Of a DNA stretch of 19,130 bases, positions 1-9,683 are shown one piece after another (position 1 is the first letter of the stretch; each line of letters starts with the position of its first letter). Made by a program: the position numbers and the translations under genes. The notes under the pieces were generated by a model that saw only the letters and a list, made by a program, of their open reading frames with translations, had not been told where the DNA came from and ran no database searches. Source of the DNA: ARK-15 sp038880255 (GTDB lineage: Archaea > Thermoplasmatota > Thermoplasmata > Thermoplasmatales > ARK-15). The stretch is taken from positions 1 through 19,130 of the forward strand of contig JAVZSA010000022.1 of NCBI GenBank assembly GCA_038880255.1, written 5' to 3'.

Positions 1-89
1 AGGCTACCCCATATAGCAAGAAGTTTTAAGGCAATAAATGTAAAAGAAATTCTGTCAATAGATGCTATTATTCTCTGTACTTTATCCAC
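1..89 (-). CDS. Possible membrane protein gene, N-terminal fragment cut by window edge
   Basis: An open frame starts at a GTG (87-89) that overlaps the end of the ubiquitin-like gene by 8 bp and stays open to the window edge, about 29 codons. It reads VDKVQRIIAS, then a short basic stretch, then a hydrophobic segment (residues about 14-28, FTFIALKLLAIWG). This would fit an N-terminal basic segment followed by a membrane helix. The overlap with the upstream gene matches the tight packing of this cluster. The stretch is too short to identify, and an open frame of this length can occur by chance. No family is recognised. Confidence 0.3.
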   Translation of the reverse strand, partial: MDKVQRIIASIDRISFTFIALKLLAIWGS

Positions 90-282
90 CTGAAAATACC
101 TGAAGTAGTTCTATTTTCTCTTTTCCATCAATACTTTCATCCTCTGGTATTGGCATTCCATTAAAAAGTGCAATATATCCATCCACATTCAAATTTAATT
201 TTTTAAGTATATCAAATACTGTTTTCACATTTTCAATTTCAAATTCCTTTTTCACAGGATTTAATATTATTACTTTTACCAT
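82..282 (-). CDS. Ubiquitin-like beta-grasp protein (ThiS/MoaD/SAMP type)
   Basis: A 66-residue protein that ends in Ser-Gly-Gly, the C-terminal di-glycine that ThiS, MoaD and archaeal SAMP proteins use for adenylation by an E1-like enzyme and then for sulfur transfer or protein conjugation. The middle (VDGYIALFNGMPIP, about residues 33-46) and the end (KIELLQVFSGG) match the ThiS pattern of a V-x-V-N-G strand-turn and a final beta strand running into GG. The length is typical of ThiS. Possible roles are thiazole sulfur carrier, molybdopterin synthase small subunit (moaC is elsewhere in this window), tRNA 2-thiolation, or a SAMP-like protein tag; the sequence alone does not decide. It lies 31 bp downstream of a membrane protein gene in the MoxR/DUF58 cluster, so it may be co-transcribed with it. 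No E1-like enzyme is visible here. Confidence 0.8.
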   Translation of the reverse strand: MVKVIILNPVKKEFEIENVKTVFDILKKLNLNVDGYIALFNGMPIPEDESIDGKEKIELLQVFSGG

Positions 283-313
283 AAAAAAATGTAATATTTA
301 TTGGATAAAAAGA

Positions 314-808
314 TTATCTTTCAATTGATTCAATAAGAAAATATAATGAAAAGAGAATTATTGTTATCATAATTGTAAATGTGATAATGTTTCTTTCAAT
401 AATAACAATGTTTGAAAATACCAGTATAAAGAAAAACGATAATATTATGGAAATTGATGAAATTTTTAAAATTTCAAATAATGAATTTCTACTAATTTCT
501 TTTTCCCATGATAATACTATAAAATCTAGTGCTATAAAAATTATTATTAAATAGATTAACAATACAAAAAAATTGAAAGGATTATCACCCATGCTAGAAG
601 CTATAATAGCACCTATTAATGTAATAACACCAACATAAAATAAAAGAACATCTCTATAAATTGAATCAATTATAAATAAAATAAAAGAAATAATAATCAA
701 TAGAAGAGTATCCATCATTAAAATATTTTTTGAAATTAGTAATATTATTACGGAAACAATAAAAAAAAGAAACCATCTAAAATACCAAGGTTCTTTAAAT
801 TTTATCAT
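314..808 (-). CDS. Polytopic membrane protein of the MoxR/DUF58 cluster
   Basis: A 164-residue, very hydrophobic protein with five or six predicted membrane helices, roughly at residues 10-27, 33-50, 54-72, 80-97, 112-133 and 140-158. Few charged residues occur outside the short loops. The C terminus ends in ESIER. Its ATG overlaps the stop codon of the DUF58 gene by one base (TAATG), so translational coupling is likely. I do not recognise a family. Position and size suggest an integral membrane partner of the DUF58/MoxR complex. Weakly conserved membrane proteins are common beside such clusters. Confidence 0.8.
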   Translation of the reverse strand: MIKFKEPWYFRWFLFFIVSVIILLISKNILMMDTLLLIIISFILFIIDSIYRDVLLFYVGVITLIGAIIASSMGDNPFNFFVLLIYLIIIFIALDFIVLSWEKEISRNSLFEILKISSISIILSFFFILVFSNIVIIERNIITFTIMITIILFSLYFLIESIER

Positions 809-2013
809 TATTTAGCCACCTCCAAGGATTTTGTAAGAGGAGAATTTATGTTCCATTCAATTACCTTTGCATATTTAGAAATAATTCTAATCTTTGTTCT
901 TCTTTCAAAAGAAATTATTTCTTTTACAGTATCGTGAATAGCACTCTCAAAATAGGGTACTAAAACCAATAAATCATACCTTTTTAGAATTAGATCATAT
1001 ACTATTTCGTTTATTTTATTATCAAATAATGAAGTAATTATTATCACCTTTGAATTTGGTGGGAAAAATTTTGTAATTATGCGTTTACCATATTCTAGAG
1101 GTATATAGCTAATTGATTCTGATTCTACATTTAATAATGATTCCATAATCTTAAGATATTGCTTTTTACCATAACCTGGATAAATCCAATCAACAGTATT
1201 TTTTAATATTATTAATCCTAACCTATTCCTGGATGAAAGTATCACATTGGATAATGTTAAAGCTGCCTTAATTGATCCTTTTAAGTTTGTTTCATAGTCC
1301 TCGTCCGATTTTTCATACCTTCTTACATCCAAGAGTATTACAGTATTGCCTGCCTTTTCTGAAAGAAATTGATTCACCATCAATCTATTTGCAAAAGCTG
1401 TTCTTTTCCAATTAATATCCTTTTTATCATCACCATAAATAAATTCCCTGATAGAATAAAAATCATCTCCCTTTCCTAAAAATTTTGATGGAATATCCCC
1501 CACTATTACCCTCGTTTTTTTAGACTTTAATTTAAACTTTTTTAAATTTTCAGCCTCTGGAAATACTCTAATAACTGCCTCATCAATAATACTATTTGAA
1601 AACTTAAAAATATATAATGGATCAGTCAACGTTAGATCTATTTTTGAATAATTATATTTCCCAAATTTATTAAATTTAATTTTTCCATTTACTTTAATTG
1701 TCTCATTATTTTTTATGTAGACCTTATGCCTTATATCACCATTTTCAATAGTAACATTACCTTCAAATCCTTTAGATATTATTTCAATCTCATATTCGAG
1801 TTCTTCATTTACAAAGGCAATGTTATTTAAAAAATTTCTATTTATTTTTATCTCACCATCTTTAAAAAAAAGTATTCCAATTATATAAAATAAAATTAGT
1901 GGAAGTGTAAAAAATATTGCCTGTGGTATTCTTAACATTGCACCTAGGGATATAAAGACTGAAAATGCCAAAATTAACGAAAAACCATATTTTGATAGTT
2001 TAATATTTTTCAT
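808..2013 (-). CDS. DUF58 domain protein (VWA-like fold, MoxR partner)
   Basis: A 401-residue membrane-anchored protein. Two hydrophobic helices lie at about residues 10-28 and 30-50, followed by a beta-rich extracytoplasmic or linker region (55-150). The diagnostic DUF58 core is at about 180-230: GKGDDFYSIREFIYGDD, then INWKRTA, then VILLDVRR. In the family the conserved Arg-Glu, Gly-Asp and Asn-Trp-Lys residues precede a strand resembling the first strand of a von Willebrand A domain. DUF58 genes are very often adjacent to moxR and their products are thought to be substrates or partners of the MoxR ATPase. The biochemical function is not known. The start ATG overlaps the moxR stop as ATGA, a classic coupled arrangement. 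Confidence 0.9.
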   Translation of the reverse strand: MKNIKLSKYGFSLILAFSVFISLGAMLRIPQAIFFTLPLILFYIIGILFFKDGEIKINRNFLNNIAFVNEELEYEIEIISKGFEGNVTIENGDIRHKVYIKNNETIKVNGKIKFNKFGKYNYSKIDLTLTDPLYIFKFSNSIIDEAVIRVFPEAENLKKFKLKSKKTRVIVGDIPSKFLGKGDDFYSIREFIYGDDKKDINWKRTAFANRLMVNQFLSEKAGNTVILLDVRRYEKSDEDYETNLKGSIKAALTLSNVILSSRNRLGLIILKNTVDWIYPGYGKKQYLKIMESLLNVESESISYIPLEYGKRIITKFFPPNSKVIIITSLFDNKINEIVYDLILKRYDLLVLVPYFESAIHDTVKEIISFERRTKIRIISKYAKVIEWNINSPLTKSLEVAK

Positions 2014-2957
2014 ATCTTTGGCACTGGAGTACTTGATAATATTTTATCAATTATTTCTTCAGGTTTTACACCTCTTATCCAGGGTTCGGGTTTTAAAATT
2101 ATTCTATGGGAAAGTGCCATTTTGGCTATATTTTTCACATCATCAGGTATTACGAAATCCCTACCATTTAGGATTGCCATAGCCTTGGATAGTTTAAAAA
2201 GAGCTAAGGATCCTCTTGGGCTTGCACCTACATCCACCTGTTCATTTTTTCTAGTTCTAGAAACTATTTCTACAATATAATCCTCTATTGATCTATCTAC
2301 ATGAACACCTTCAACAGCCCTTTGAATCTCAAGCAACTTTTCCCTATTTATTACATTATTTATCTCAATGTAATCAGTACCAGATTTTTTTCTATTTTCA
2401 AGCATTTCCAATTCAAATTCCTTTGAAGGATAACCTATGGATATTTTGGACAAAAATCTATCCAATTGTGCTTCTGGTAATGGGTATGTACCTTCAAACT
2501 CTATTGGATTTTGGGTGGCAATAACTATAAATGGCATATTCAATTTCATTGTTTCTCCCTCAATTGTTACCTGATATTCCTGCATTGCTTCAAGAAGGGC
2601 AGATTGTGTTTTAGGCGGTGCTCTATTAATTTCATCGGCTAATAATATATTTGTAAAAATAGGTCCTTTGACAAACTTAAAGTCCATACTTTCCCTGTTG
2701 AAAATAAAAGATCCAAGAATGTCCATTGGGAGTAGATCAGGAGTAAATTGTATTCTTTTAAATTCACAACCCAGTGCTTTACTAAAAGATTTTGCAATCA
2801 ACGTTTTAGCAAGGCCAGGATAATCCTCTATGAGTATGTGTCCATTTGACATCAAAGTTAACATTACTTTTCTAAGGACATCATCTTTCCCCACAACCGC
2901 TTTCTTCACTTCATTTATAACACTTTCAATACTTTTTTTATATTCTATAACATCCAT
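2010..2957 (-). CDS. MoxR-family AAA+ ATPase
   Basis: An AAA+ ATPase of 315 residues (from the chosen start), the usual MoxR length. Visible motifs: Walker A at about 44-52 (EDYPGLAKT, lysine 51), Walker B (ILLADEINRAPPKTQ, about 104-118), sensor 1 (ATQNP, about 147-151), LDRF (about 165-168), and a sensor-2 region with GASPRG. MoxR proteins are chaperone-like ATPases that assemble or activate partners with VWA-like domains. Here the DUF58 protein encoded next is the obvious candidate. I chose the ATG at 2955-2957 rather than the in-frame GTG at 2964-2966 because GGGTGA sits about 5 bases upstream of this ATG, and this start follows the upstream stop by one base. Confidence 0.95.
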   Translation of the reverse strand: MDVIEYKKSIESVINEVKKAVVGKDDVLRKVMLTLMSNGHILIEDYPGLAKTLIAKSFSKALGCEFKRIQFTPDLLPMDILGSFIFNRESMDFKFVKGPIFTNILLADEINRAPPKTQSALLEAMQEYQVTIEGETMKLNMPFIVIATQNPIEFEGTYPLPEAQLDRFLSKISIGYPSKEFELEMLENRKKSGTDYIEINNVINREKLLEIQRAVEGVHVDRSIEDYIVEIVSRTRKNEQVDVGASPRGSLALFKLSKAMAILNGRDFVIPDDVKNIAKMALSHRIILKPEPWIRGVKPEEIIDKILSSTPVPKI

Positions 2958-2958
2958 T

Positions 2959-3456
2959 TTATTCACCCAATTTCCTTATTATTTTAAGTATTTCGGATTC
3001 AAATTCAATTCCATCAACAGATTTATCCAATGAATTTCTTCTTTCCAAAAATTTTTTTAATATTATTAATACTTCTTCATCAATCCCAAAATCATTTTTT
3101 TCAAATGAATCAAGTATTTCATTTAATGATTTTCCTGTTCTGTCAGATATTTCTTCTATGGAAGCAATAAATACTCTATCTTCAATAATTCTTTGTGCCA
3201 CGGCACTTCCATTTTTTGCTTCTTCAAATTTTTTTTCCAAAAATTCTTGATCACCTTGATAAATCTTTTTCTGAATATTTTTTTCCTCCTCATGAAAAGA
3301 ATTTTCATAAACTGGATAAATTATAATTAGAATTATAAGGAAGAATAAGAATGATATGAAAAAATATAAAGTACTACCACTATATATTGAAAAAAAGGCA
3401 AGTACTATTATAAGGGGGATCGCATATTTTAATACATTCAATGATAATTTTAACAT
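2959..3456 (-). CDS. Small membrane-anchored helical protein, unknown function
   Basis: A 165-residue protein with two adjacent N-terminal membrane helices (about residues 8-25 and 28-48). The rest is a charged, mostly helical cytoplasmic region (about 52-165) rich in Glu and Lys, with a stretch (about 98-123) that looks like a folded helical module. The ATG follows directly after the TAA of the DUF4129 gene, with an AGGTGAT ribosome binding site just upstream, so it is translated from the same message. I do not recognise a family. Its position between DUF4129 and MoxR suggests that it belongs to the same membrane complex. Confidence 0.8.
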   Translation of the reverse strand: MLKLSLNVLKYAIPLIIVLAFFSIYSGSTLYFFISFLFFLIILIIIYPVYENSFHEEEKNIQKKIYQGDQEFLEKKFEEAKNGSAVAQRIIEDRVFIASIEEISDRTGKSLNEILDSFEKNDFGIDEEVLIILKKFLERRNSLDKSVDGIEFESEILKIIRKLGE

Positions 3457-4260
3457 TTAATCACCTAACATTTTTTTTATTGTTTCTAAAGAATCTATTG
3501 CTATTTTTCTATGATCTTCATTTAATGGATGTAAGCTATACCTTGCCTCTTCAAATAGTACAACAATTGTTTCAAAGGGTGTCTTGTCAATATTCAATCT
3601 TTTCAATGTAATTGATTCAAACTCCCTTGGTGTTAAATAATTTTCCTCTATAATTCCATGATTTTTTAAAATTTTACTTAAATCATAATATGCCTTCATT
3701 ATTGCACCTTTAATATCATCACTAAATTTTAGTTCATTTATTACCATATCTATGGATTTTTCCATTTGATTATCCTTTTTTATTTCACTTTTAGGCACAA
3801 ACCTCATTGAAAAATAGATTAAAATTATCAAAAGAATAATAGCAGGAATTAGATAGGGAACTGTACCAATTATATTTTTCTCTGAAAATATTATAATCTC
3901 TGAATTTTTGGGATAATTAAATACGATTAACAATGAAATAATAAATGTTATGCCTAGAACAATAAAAACACCAAGCATTGAAAGTATAGTATTTAATATA
4001 ACTCTCAAAGATTCTTTAAAATAAAATATTAAAGCAAGAATTGCAGCAAAGATCCAAAATAGATACATTGCTTCCAAAATACTGAAAACATTTACATTGC
4101 TTGTATATCCTGGTAAATTTATGGTGGTGACATTTAACCTATTTGGGGAAGAATTAACAGATTTTTCAGGACCTGAATATATATCTTGAACTATGAATGC
4201 CAAACTTATAGATGCCCATATGAGTATTAATGAAAAAATAAAAACCCTGAATTTATTCAC
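3457..4260 (-). CDS. DUF4129 domain membrane protein
   Basis: A 267-residue protein. A signal-anchor-like helix (about 5-24) is followed by an extracytoplasmic segment (25-58), then helices at about 60-80, 92-115 and 132-152, then a cytoplasmic C-terminal domain. That domain carries the DUF4129 pattern: AYYDLSKILKNHG near 190, LTPREF at 209-214, and LFEEARYS at 235-242. DUF4129 domains usually occur with transglutaminase, MoxR and DUF58 genes; no transglutaminase domain is present here. The start is a GTG (4258-4260). A TATA-like element on this strand (4281-4288) lies about 26 bp upstream of it, which suggests a leaderless GTG message and makes this the first gene of the leftward cluster. 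Confidence 0.85.
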   Translation of the reverse strand: MNKFRVFIFSLILIWASISLAFIVQDIYSGPEKSVNSSPNRLNVTTINLPGYTSNVNVFSILEAMYLFWIFAAILALIFYFKESLRVILNTILSMLGVFIVLGITFIISLLIVFNYPKNSEIIIFSEKNIIGTVPYLIPAIILLIILIYFSMRFVPKSEIKKDNQMEKSIDMVINELKFSDDIKGAIMKAYYDLSKILKNHGIIEENYLTPREFESITLKRLNIDKTPFETIVVLFEEARYSLHPLNEDHRKIAIDSLETIKKMLGD

Positions 4261-4332
4261 AGTTATAAAGATAATTTGAATATAAAAAAATTTTGCACAA
4301 ATATTTATAAAGTGAAATCATTGCTTATATAA
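4261..4332. promoter_or_regulatory. Divergent promoter region of the MoxR cluster and the AK6-type kinase
   Basis: The 72-bp gap between divergently transcribed genes holds two TATA-like boxes. TTTATAAA at 4304-4311 on the plus strand is centred about 26 bp from the ATG at 4333. TTTTTATA on the minus strand (4281-4288) is centred about 26 bp from the GTG at 4260. Neither gene has room for a Shine-Dalgarno sequence, so both transcripts are probably leaderless. The boxes are only about 15 bp apart on opposite strands, so the two promoters may compete. Confidence 0.65.
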
Positions 4333-4842
4333 ATGAGAATTTGTATATCGGGAACACCTGGAACTGGGAAATCTGTTGTTGCAAAAATGATATCTGAAAA
4401 TTATATTGAGTTGAATATATTTTCAAAAATTAATGGGTGTATAAAGGGTATTGATAAAAAAAGGAATGTTGGAATAGTTGATATTGATTGTTTAAAATCT
4501 AAATTGAAGGATATTGATGATGCAATTTTAGTTGGACATTATTCACATCTTTTATCATGCGATATTGTAATTGTTTTAAGAACCAATCCGCAAGTACTTG
4601 AAAAAAGGCTAAGAGAAAGAAATTATTCTCAAGAAAAATTAAGGGAAAATTTGGAAGCAGAAGCCCTAGGTATAATTACAGAAGAGGCCTTGTCCGTATG
4701 TAAAAATGTATATGAAATAGATACATCAGATATTACTATTGAGGAAACAGCAAAAATTATTAATAAAATAATTGAAGGAAAAGGTGAAGAATATAGAGCT
4801 GGAAAAATTAATTTTATGGAGGAAATATTAAAATGGTATTAG
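4333..4842 (+). CDS. AK6/Fap7-type adenylate kinase-like NTPase
   Basis: A 169-residue P-loop NMP kinase of the AK6/Fap7 group. It has GTPGTGKS at residues 7-14, the GHYSHLL segment near 68-74 (GHLAHLL-like in the family), IVIVLRTNP at about 79-86, and the short lid RLRERNYSQEKLRENLEAE (about 92-110). In yeast and archaea this family has adenylate kinase/ATPase activity and acts in late small-subunit ribosome maturation with uS11. It is shorter than ordinary adenylate kinase, as expected for AK6. The ATG at 4333 is about 26 bp from a TATA box, so the message is probably leaderless. The 3' end overlaps the next gene by 10 bp, which implies co-transcription with the phospholipid synthase gene. 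Confidence 0.9.
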   Translation: MRICISGTPGTGKSVVAKMISENYIELNIFSKINGCIKGIDKKRNVGIVDIDCLKSKLKDIDDAILVGHYSHLLSCDIVIVLRTNPQVLEKRLRERNYSQEKLRENLEAEALGIITEEALSVCKNVYEIDTSDITIEETAKIINKIIEGKGEEYRAGKINFMEEILKWY

Positions 4843-5426
4843 ATAAATATAGAAAAAGGGTAGATACAATCCTAGAAAAAATATCAAAGCCATTTATGAG
4901 TATTAACCCTAATACAATTTCATTCATTTCCCTTATTTTTGCTCTAATCTCAGGTTTTTTTCTTTATATGGGTAATATTTACTTAATTTTAGCATCATTC
5001 TTTATTATTTTAAACTCAATGTTTGATGCAATTGATGGTAAAGTTGCAAGAAAATTGGGAAAAGCTTCTAGAAAGGGAGATTTTCTTGATCATATAATTG
5101 ATAGATATTCAGATACCTTTATAATTTTAGGTTTTACATTTTCAAGTTATGTTCATTGGTATTTCGGTGTATTTGCAATGACAGGTATATTTTTCACAAG
5201 TTATGCAGGAACACAGGCACAGGCAGTTCTAGGAAAAAGGGACTATGGTGGGATACTTGGAAGGGCGGACAGGATGGTAATATTTATTTTTTTACCAATA
5301 ATTCAATATTTTCTAAATTTTAGTTTTTATAATCTTTCAATTTCAGACATATTTTTAATAATAATTGGAATTTTAGGTAACATTACCGCAATCCAAAGAT
5401 TATTAAGGGCCTGGAGATCCCTTTAA
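4833..5426 (+). CDS. CDP-alcohol phosphatidyltransferase (candidate archaetidylinositol-phosphate synthase)
   Basis: A 197-residue integral membrane enzyme of the CDP-alcohol phosphatidyltransferase family. The complete catalytic signature D-x2-D-G-x2-A-R-x8-G-x3-D-x3-D is present: D65, D68, G69, A72, R73, G82, D86, D90. About five or six membrane helices surround it. In archaea, enzymes of this length and architecture transfer the archaetidyl group from CDP-archaeol to an alcohol phosphate such as inositol 1-phosphate or glycerol phosphate. The motif alone does not settle the acceptor, so archaetidylinositol-phosphate synthase is an inference. The start ATG lies inside the end of the kinase gene (10-bp overlap). 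The last 24 bp overlap the end of the convergent priL gene. Confidence 0.88.
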   Translation: MVLDKYRKRVDTILEKISKPFMSINPNTISFISLIFALISGFFLYMGNIYLILASFFIILNSMFDAIDGKVARKLGKASRKGDFLDHIIDRYSDTFIILGFTFSSYVHWYFGVFAMTGIFFTSYAGTQAQAVLGKRDYGGILGRADRMVIFIFLPIIQYFLNFSFYNLSISDIFLIIIGILGNITAIQRLLRAWRSL

Positions 5427-6434
5427 TTTTTTCTTTACTCTATAGTAAATTAATGGGTGTGTCATCCATTCTTTAAAACAAAGATTATCCTTTACAATAT
5501 TTTTAACACAAAGATTATAAAGTTCCATAGTGGAACATTTTGGGGTTGAATAAACAGTTTTACCCCTCTCACCCGTTATATGCTTAATTTGATAATCGGT
5601 CATTTTTTCATTAAAATCCGGTACATTCTTAAATATTGAATAAATATCTTCCTTTTTCATTCCAATTTGATTTAAAAATGTTACAAGTGAAAATCTAGCA
5701 TTATGAGATATGTTTTCACCTCTTTGCAGGGATTTTAAAATTTCTCTAATACAGGGTGGAAATGATTCTGGTGAAAGTTCTCCAAACTCACCCGGCGAAT
5801 AGGATGAAATTTTTTCGTCTCTTAAAACCTTAATTTTTTGAATATCTTCCTTTAATAGTTCAAAGATTGAATCTGGTGGAGAAAGATTTTCAATATCATT
5901 TTTAAAATAATAAACGAAGGCTTCCCTTACAATTTTTGATATTTTTTCCCTTTCAGAATCGAAATTTAAAAACACGTACCCATCATTTAATTTTTGATAT
6001 AATAAGGAATATTTTTCACCCAGTTTTTTTATTAATCTAATGTAATCCATGACTGAAATTTTTAGAAATTTTCCATTCATTTTTACATCCAAAGAAAAAT
6101 TCTCAAAAATTTCCAATATTTTTTCAGGTTCTTCTTTTAAAATCTCTTTTTCTAAAATGTCCCGATACATAATTGCAAACCTATTTATTAATATTGGATC
6201 ATGCAAATAGCTGAGTATTATTCTTGCAATATGGTATGAAATGTATCTTGATTCATAGTCGTTTGTAAAAATTTTTCTATCAAGGCCCAATGCCCTTTCA
6301 ATCTGTGATATGGCTAATTCTTTTGCATCTGAAAATTTTGGCAATTTTAAAATATCCTCCACTAATATATTTCCAAATAATTTTGCCCCTTTTTTTAAAA
6401 AAGGATATTTTGCTAAATCTCTCTCTTCAAGCAT
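5403..6434 (-). CDS. priL: DNA primase large subunit PriL
   Basis: The large, regulatory subunit of the archaeal/eukaryotic-type primase, which partners the catalytic small subunit PriS (not in this window) to make primers. From the ATG at 6432-6434 it has 343 residues, normal for the family. The N-terminal domain begins MLEERDLAKYPFL. The C-terminal domain holds four cysteines at about 228 (FPPCIRE), 300 (TPKCSTM), 309 (NLCVK) and 319 (NLCF), the expected ligands of the 4Fe-4S cluster of PriL. The frame is open back to an ATG at 6498-6500, but those 22 extra residues would be read from the 23S rRNA terminal stem, so I take the internal ATG, which has GGTG about 5 bases upstream. The gene follows the 23S rRNA on the same strand with a gap of about 55 bp. 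Confidence 0.9.
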   Translation of the reverse strand: MLEERDLAKYPFLKKGAKLFGNILVEDILKLPKFSDAKELAISQIERALGLDRKIFTNDYESRYISYHIARIILSYLHDPILINRFAIMYRDILEKEILKEEPEKILEIFENFSLDVKMNGKFLKISVMDYIRLIKKLGEKYSLLYQKLNDGYVFLNFDSEREKISKIVREAFVYYFKNDIENLSPPDSIFELLKEDIQKIKVLRDEKISSYSPGEFGELSPESFPPCIREILKSLQRGENISHNARFSLVTFLNQIGMKKEDIYSIFKNVPDFNEKMTDYQIKHITGERGKTVYSTPKCSTMELYNLCVKNIVKDNLCFKEWMTHPLIYYRVKKKLKGSPGP

Positions 6435-6477
6435 ATAAACACCATTTTTGAAGCTAGCATAAGTAATCCTTAAGTCT

Positions 6478-6488
6478 GGGTTAGATTC

Positions 6489-6498
<10 letters not shown>
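6478..6498 (-). repeat. Right arm of inverted repeat enclosing 23S rRNA (3' side of pre-23S stem)
   Basis: On the plus strand GGGTTAG (6478-6484), four bases ATTC, then CCTGCTGATC (6489-6498). This is the exact reverse complement of the arm at 9425-9445, except for the four-base spacer. The inner 10 bp form helix 1 of the rRNA. The outer 7 bp probably form the processing stem of the precursor. Confidence 0.85.
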
Positions 6499-9424
<2,926 letters not shown>

Positions 9425-9434
<10 letters not shown>

Positions 9435-9445
9435 TGCACTAACCC
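9425..9445 (-). repeat. Left-end arm of inverted repeat enclosing 23S rRNA (5' side of pre-23S stem)
   Basis: On the plus strand GATCAGCAGG (9425-9434), TGCA, then CTAACCC (9439-9445). It pairs with 6478-6498 over 10 + 7 bp, separated by a symmetric 4 x 4 internal loop. The two arms bracket the whole 23S gene, nearly 3 kb apart, as expected for a precursor rRNA processing stem. Confidence 0.85.
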
Positions 9446-9628
9446 ATTTGACCGGATTACCTATGCTAGCCTCACTGACCTTAATAGGTCTTAGCTCTTC
9501 CCCGATAATTATTAAATCATCGGGTGCATTTTGATACTTGGTAATAAAAGTGTATAATGTGCATGTATTTAAAACTCACGGATAACTTTAAAAGTATATT
9601 TGAAAAAAAATTGTTTAAGAAAAAAAAC
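9446..9628 (-). promoter_or_regulatory. Pre-23S rRNA leader and promoter region
   Basis: Non-coding region upstream of the 23S gene. On the minus strand, TATA-like candidates are GTTTTAAATA (9566-9575), ACTTTTAAAGT (9585-9595) and ACTTTTATTACC (9540-9551); I cannot decide which is used. The probable leader holds two hairpins. One is CCCGAT/ATCGGG at 9501-9524, with three further pairs after one mismatch. The other is GACCT/AGGTC with a four-base loop at 9477-9490. No open frame here looks coding. Confidence 0.5.
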
Positions 9629-9677
9629 TATTTAATACAAACATTTTTTTAATAGGAAATTTTTTTCTAAAAAGGTG
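9629..9677 (+). promoter_or_regulatory. hisS promoter and ribosome binding site
   Basis: TATTTAATA at 9629-9637 is a TATA-like box that would give a start of transcription near 9660. AAAGGTG at 9671-9677 is a strong Shine-Dalgarno sequence placed 6 bases before the ATG at 9684. This decides the start codon: the in-frame GTG at 9675 is part of the ribosome binding site, not the start. Confidence 0.6.
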
Positions 9678-9683
9678 AAACTG

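Noticed and set aside
9500..9530. C/D-box guide RNA in the 23S leader (GATGA near 9515-9522)
   Set aside because: The C box is incomplete (CCGATGA rather than RTGATGA) and no proper CTGA D box is found at the right distance.
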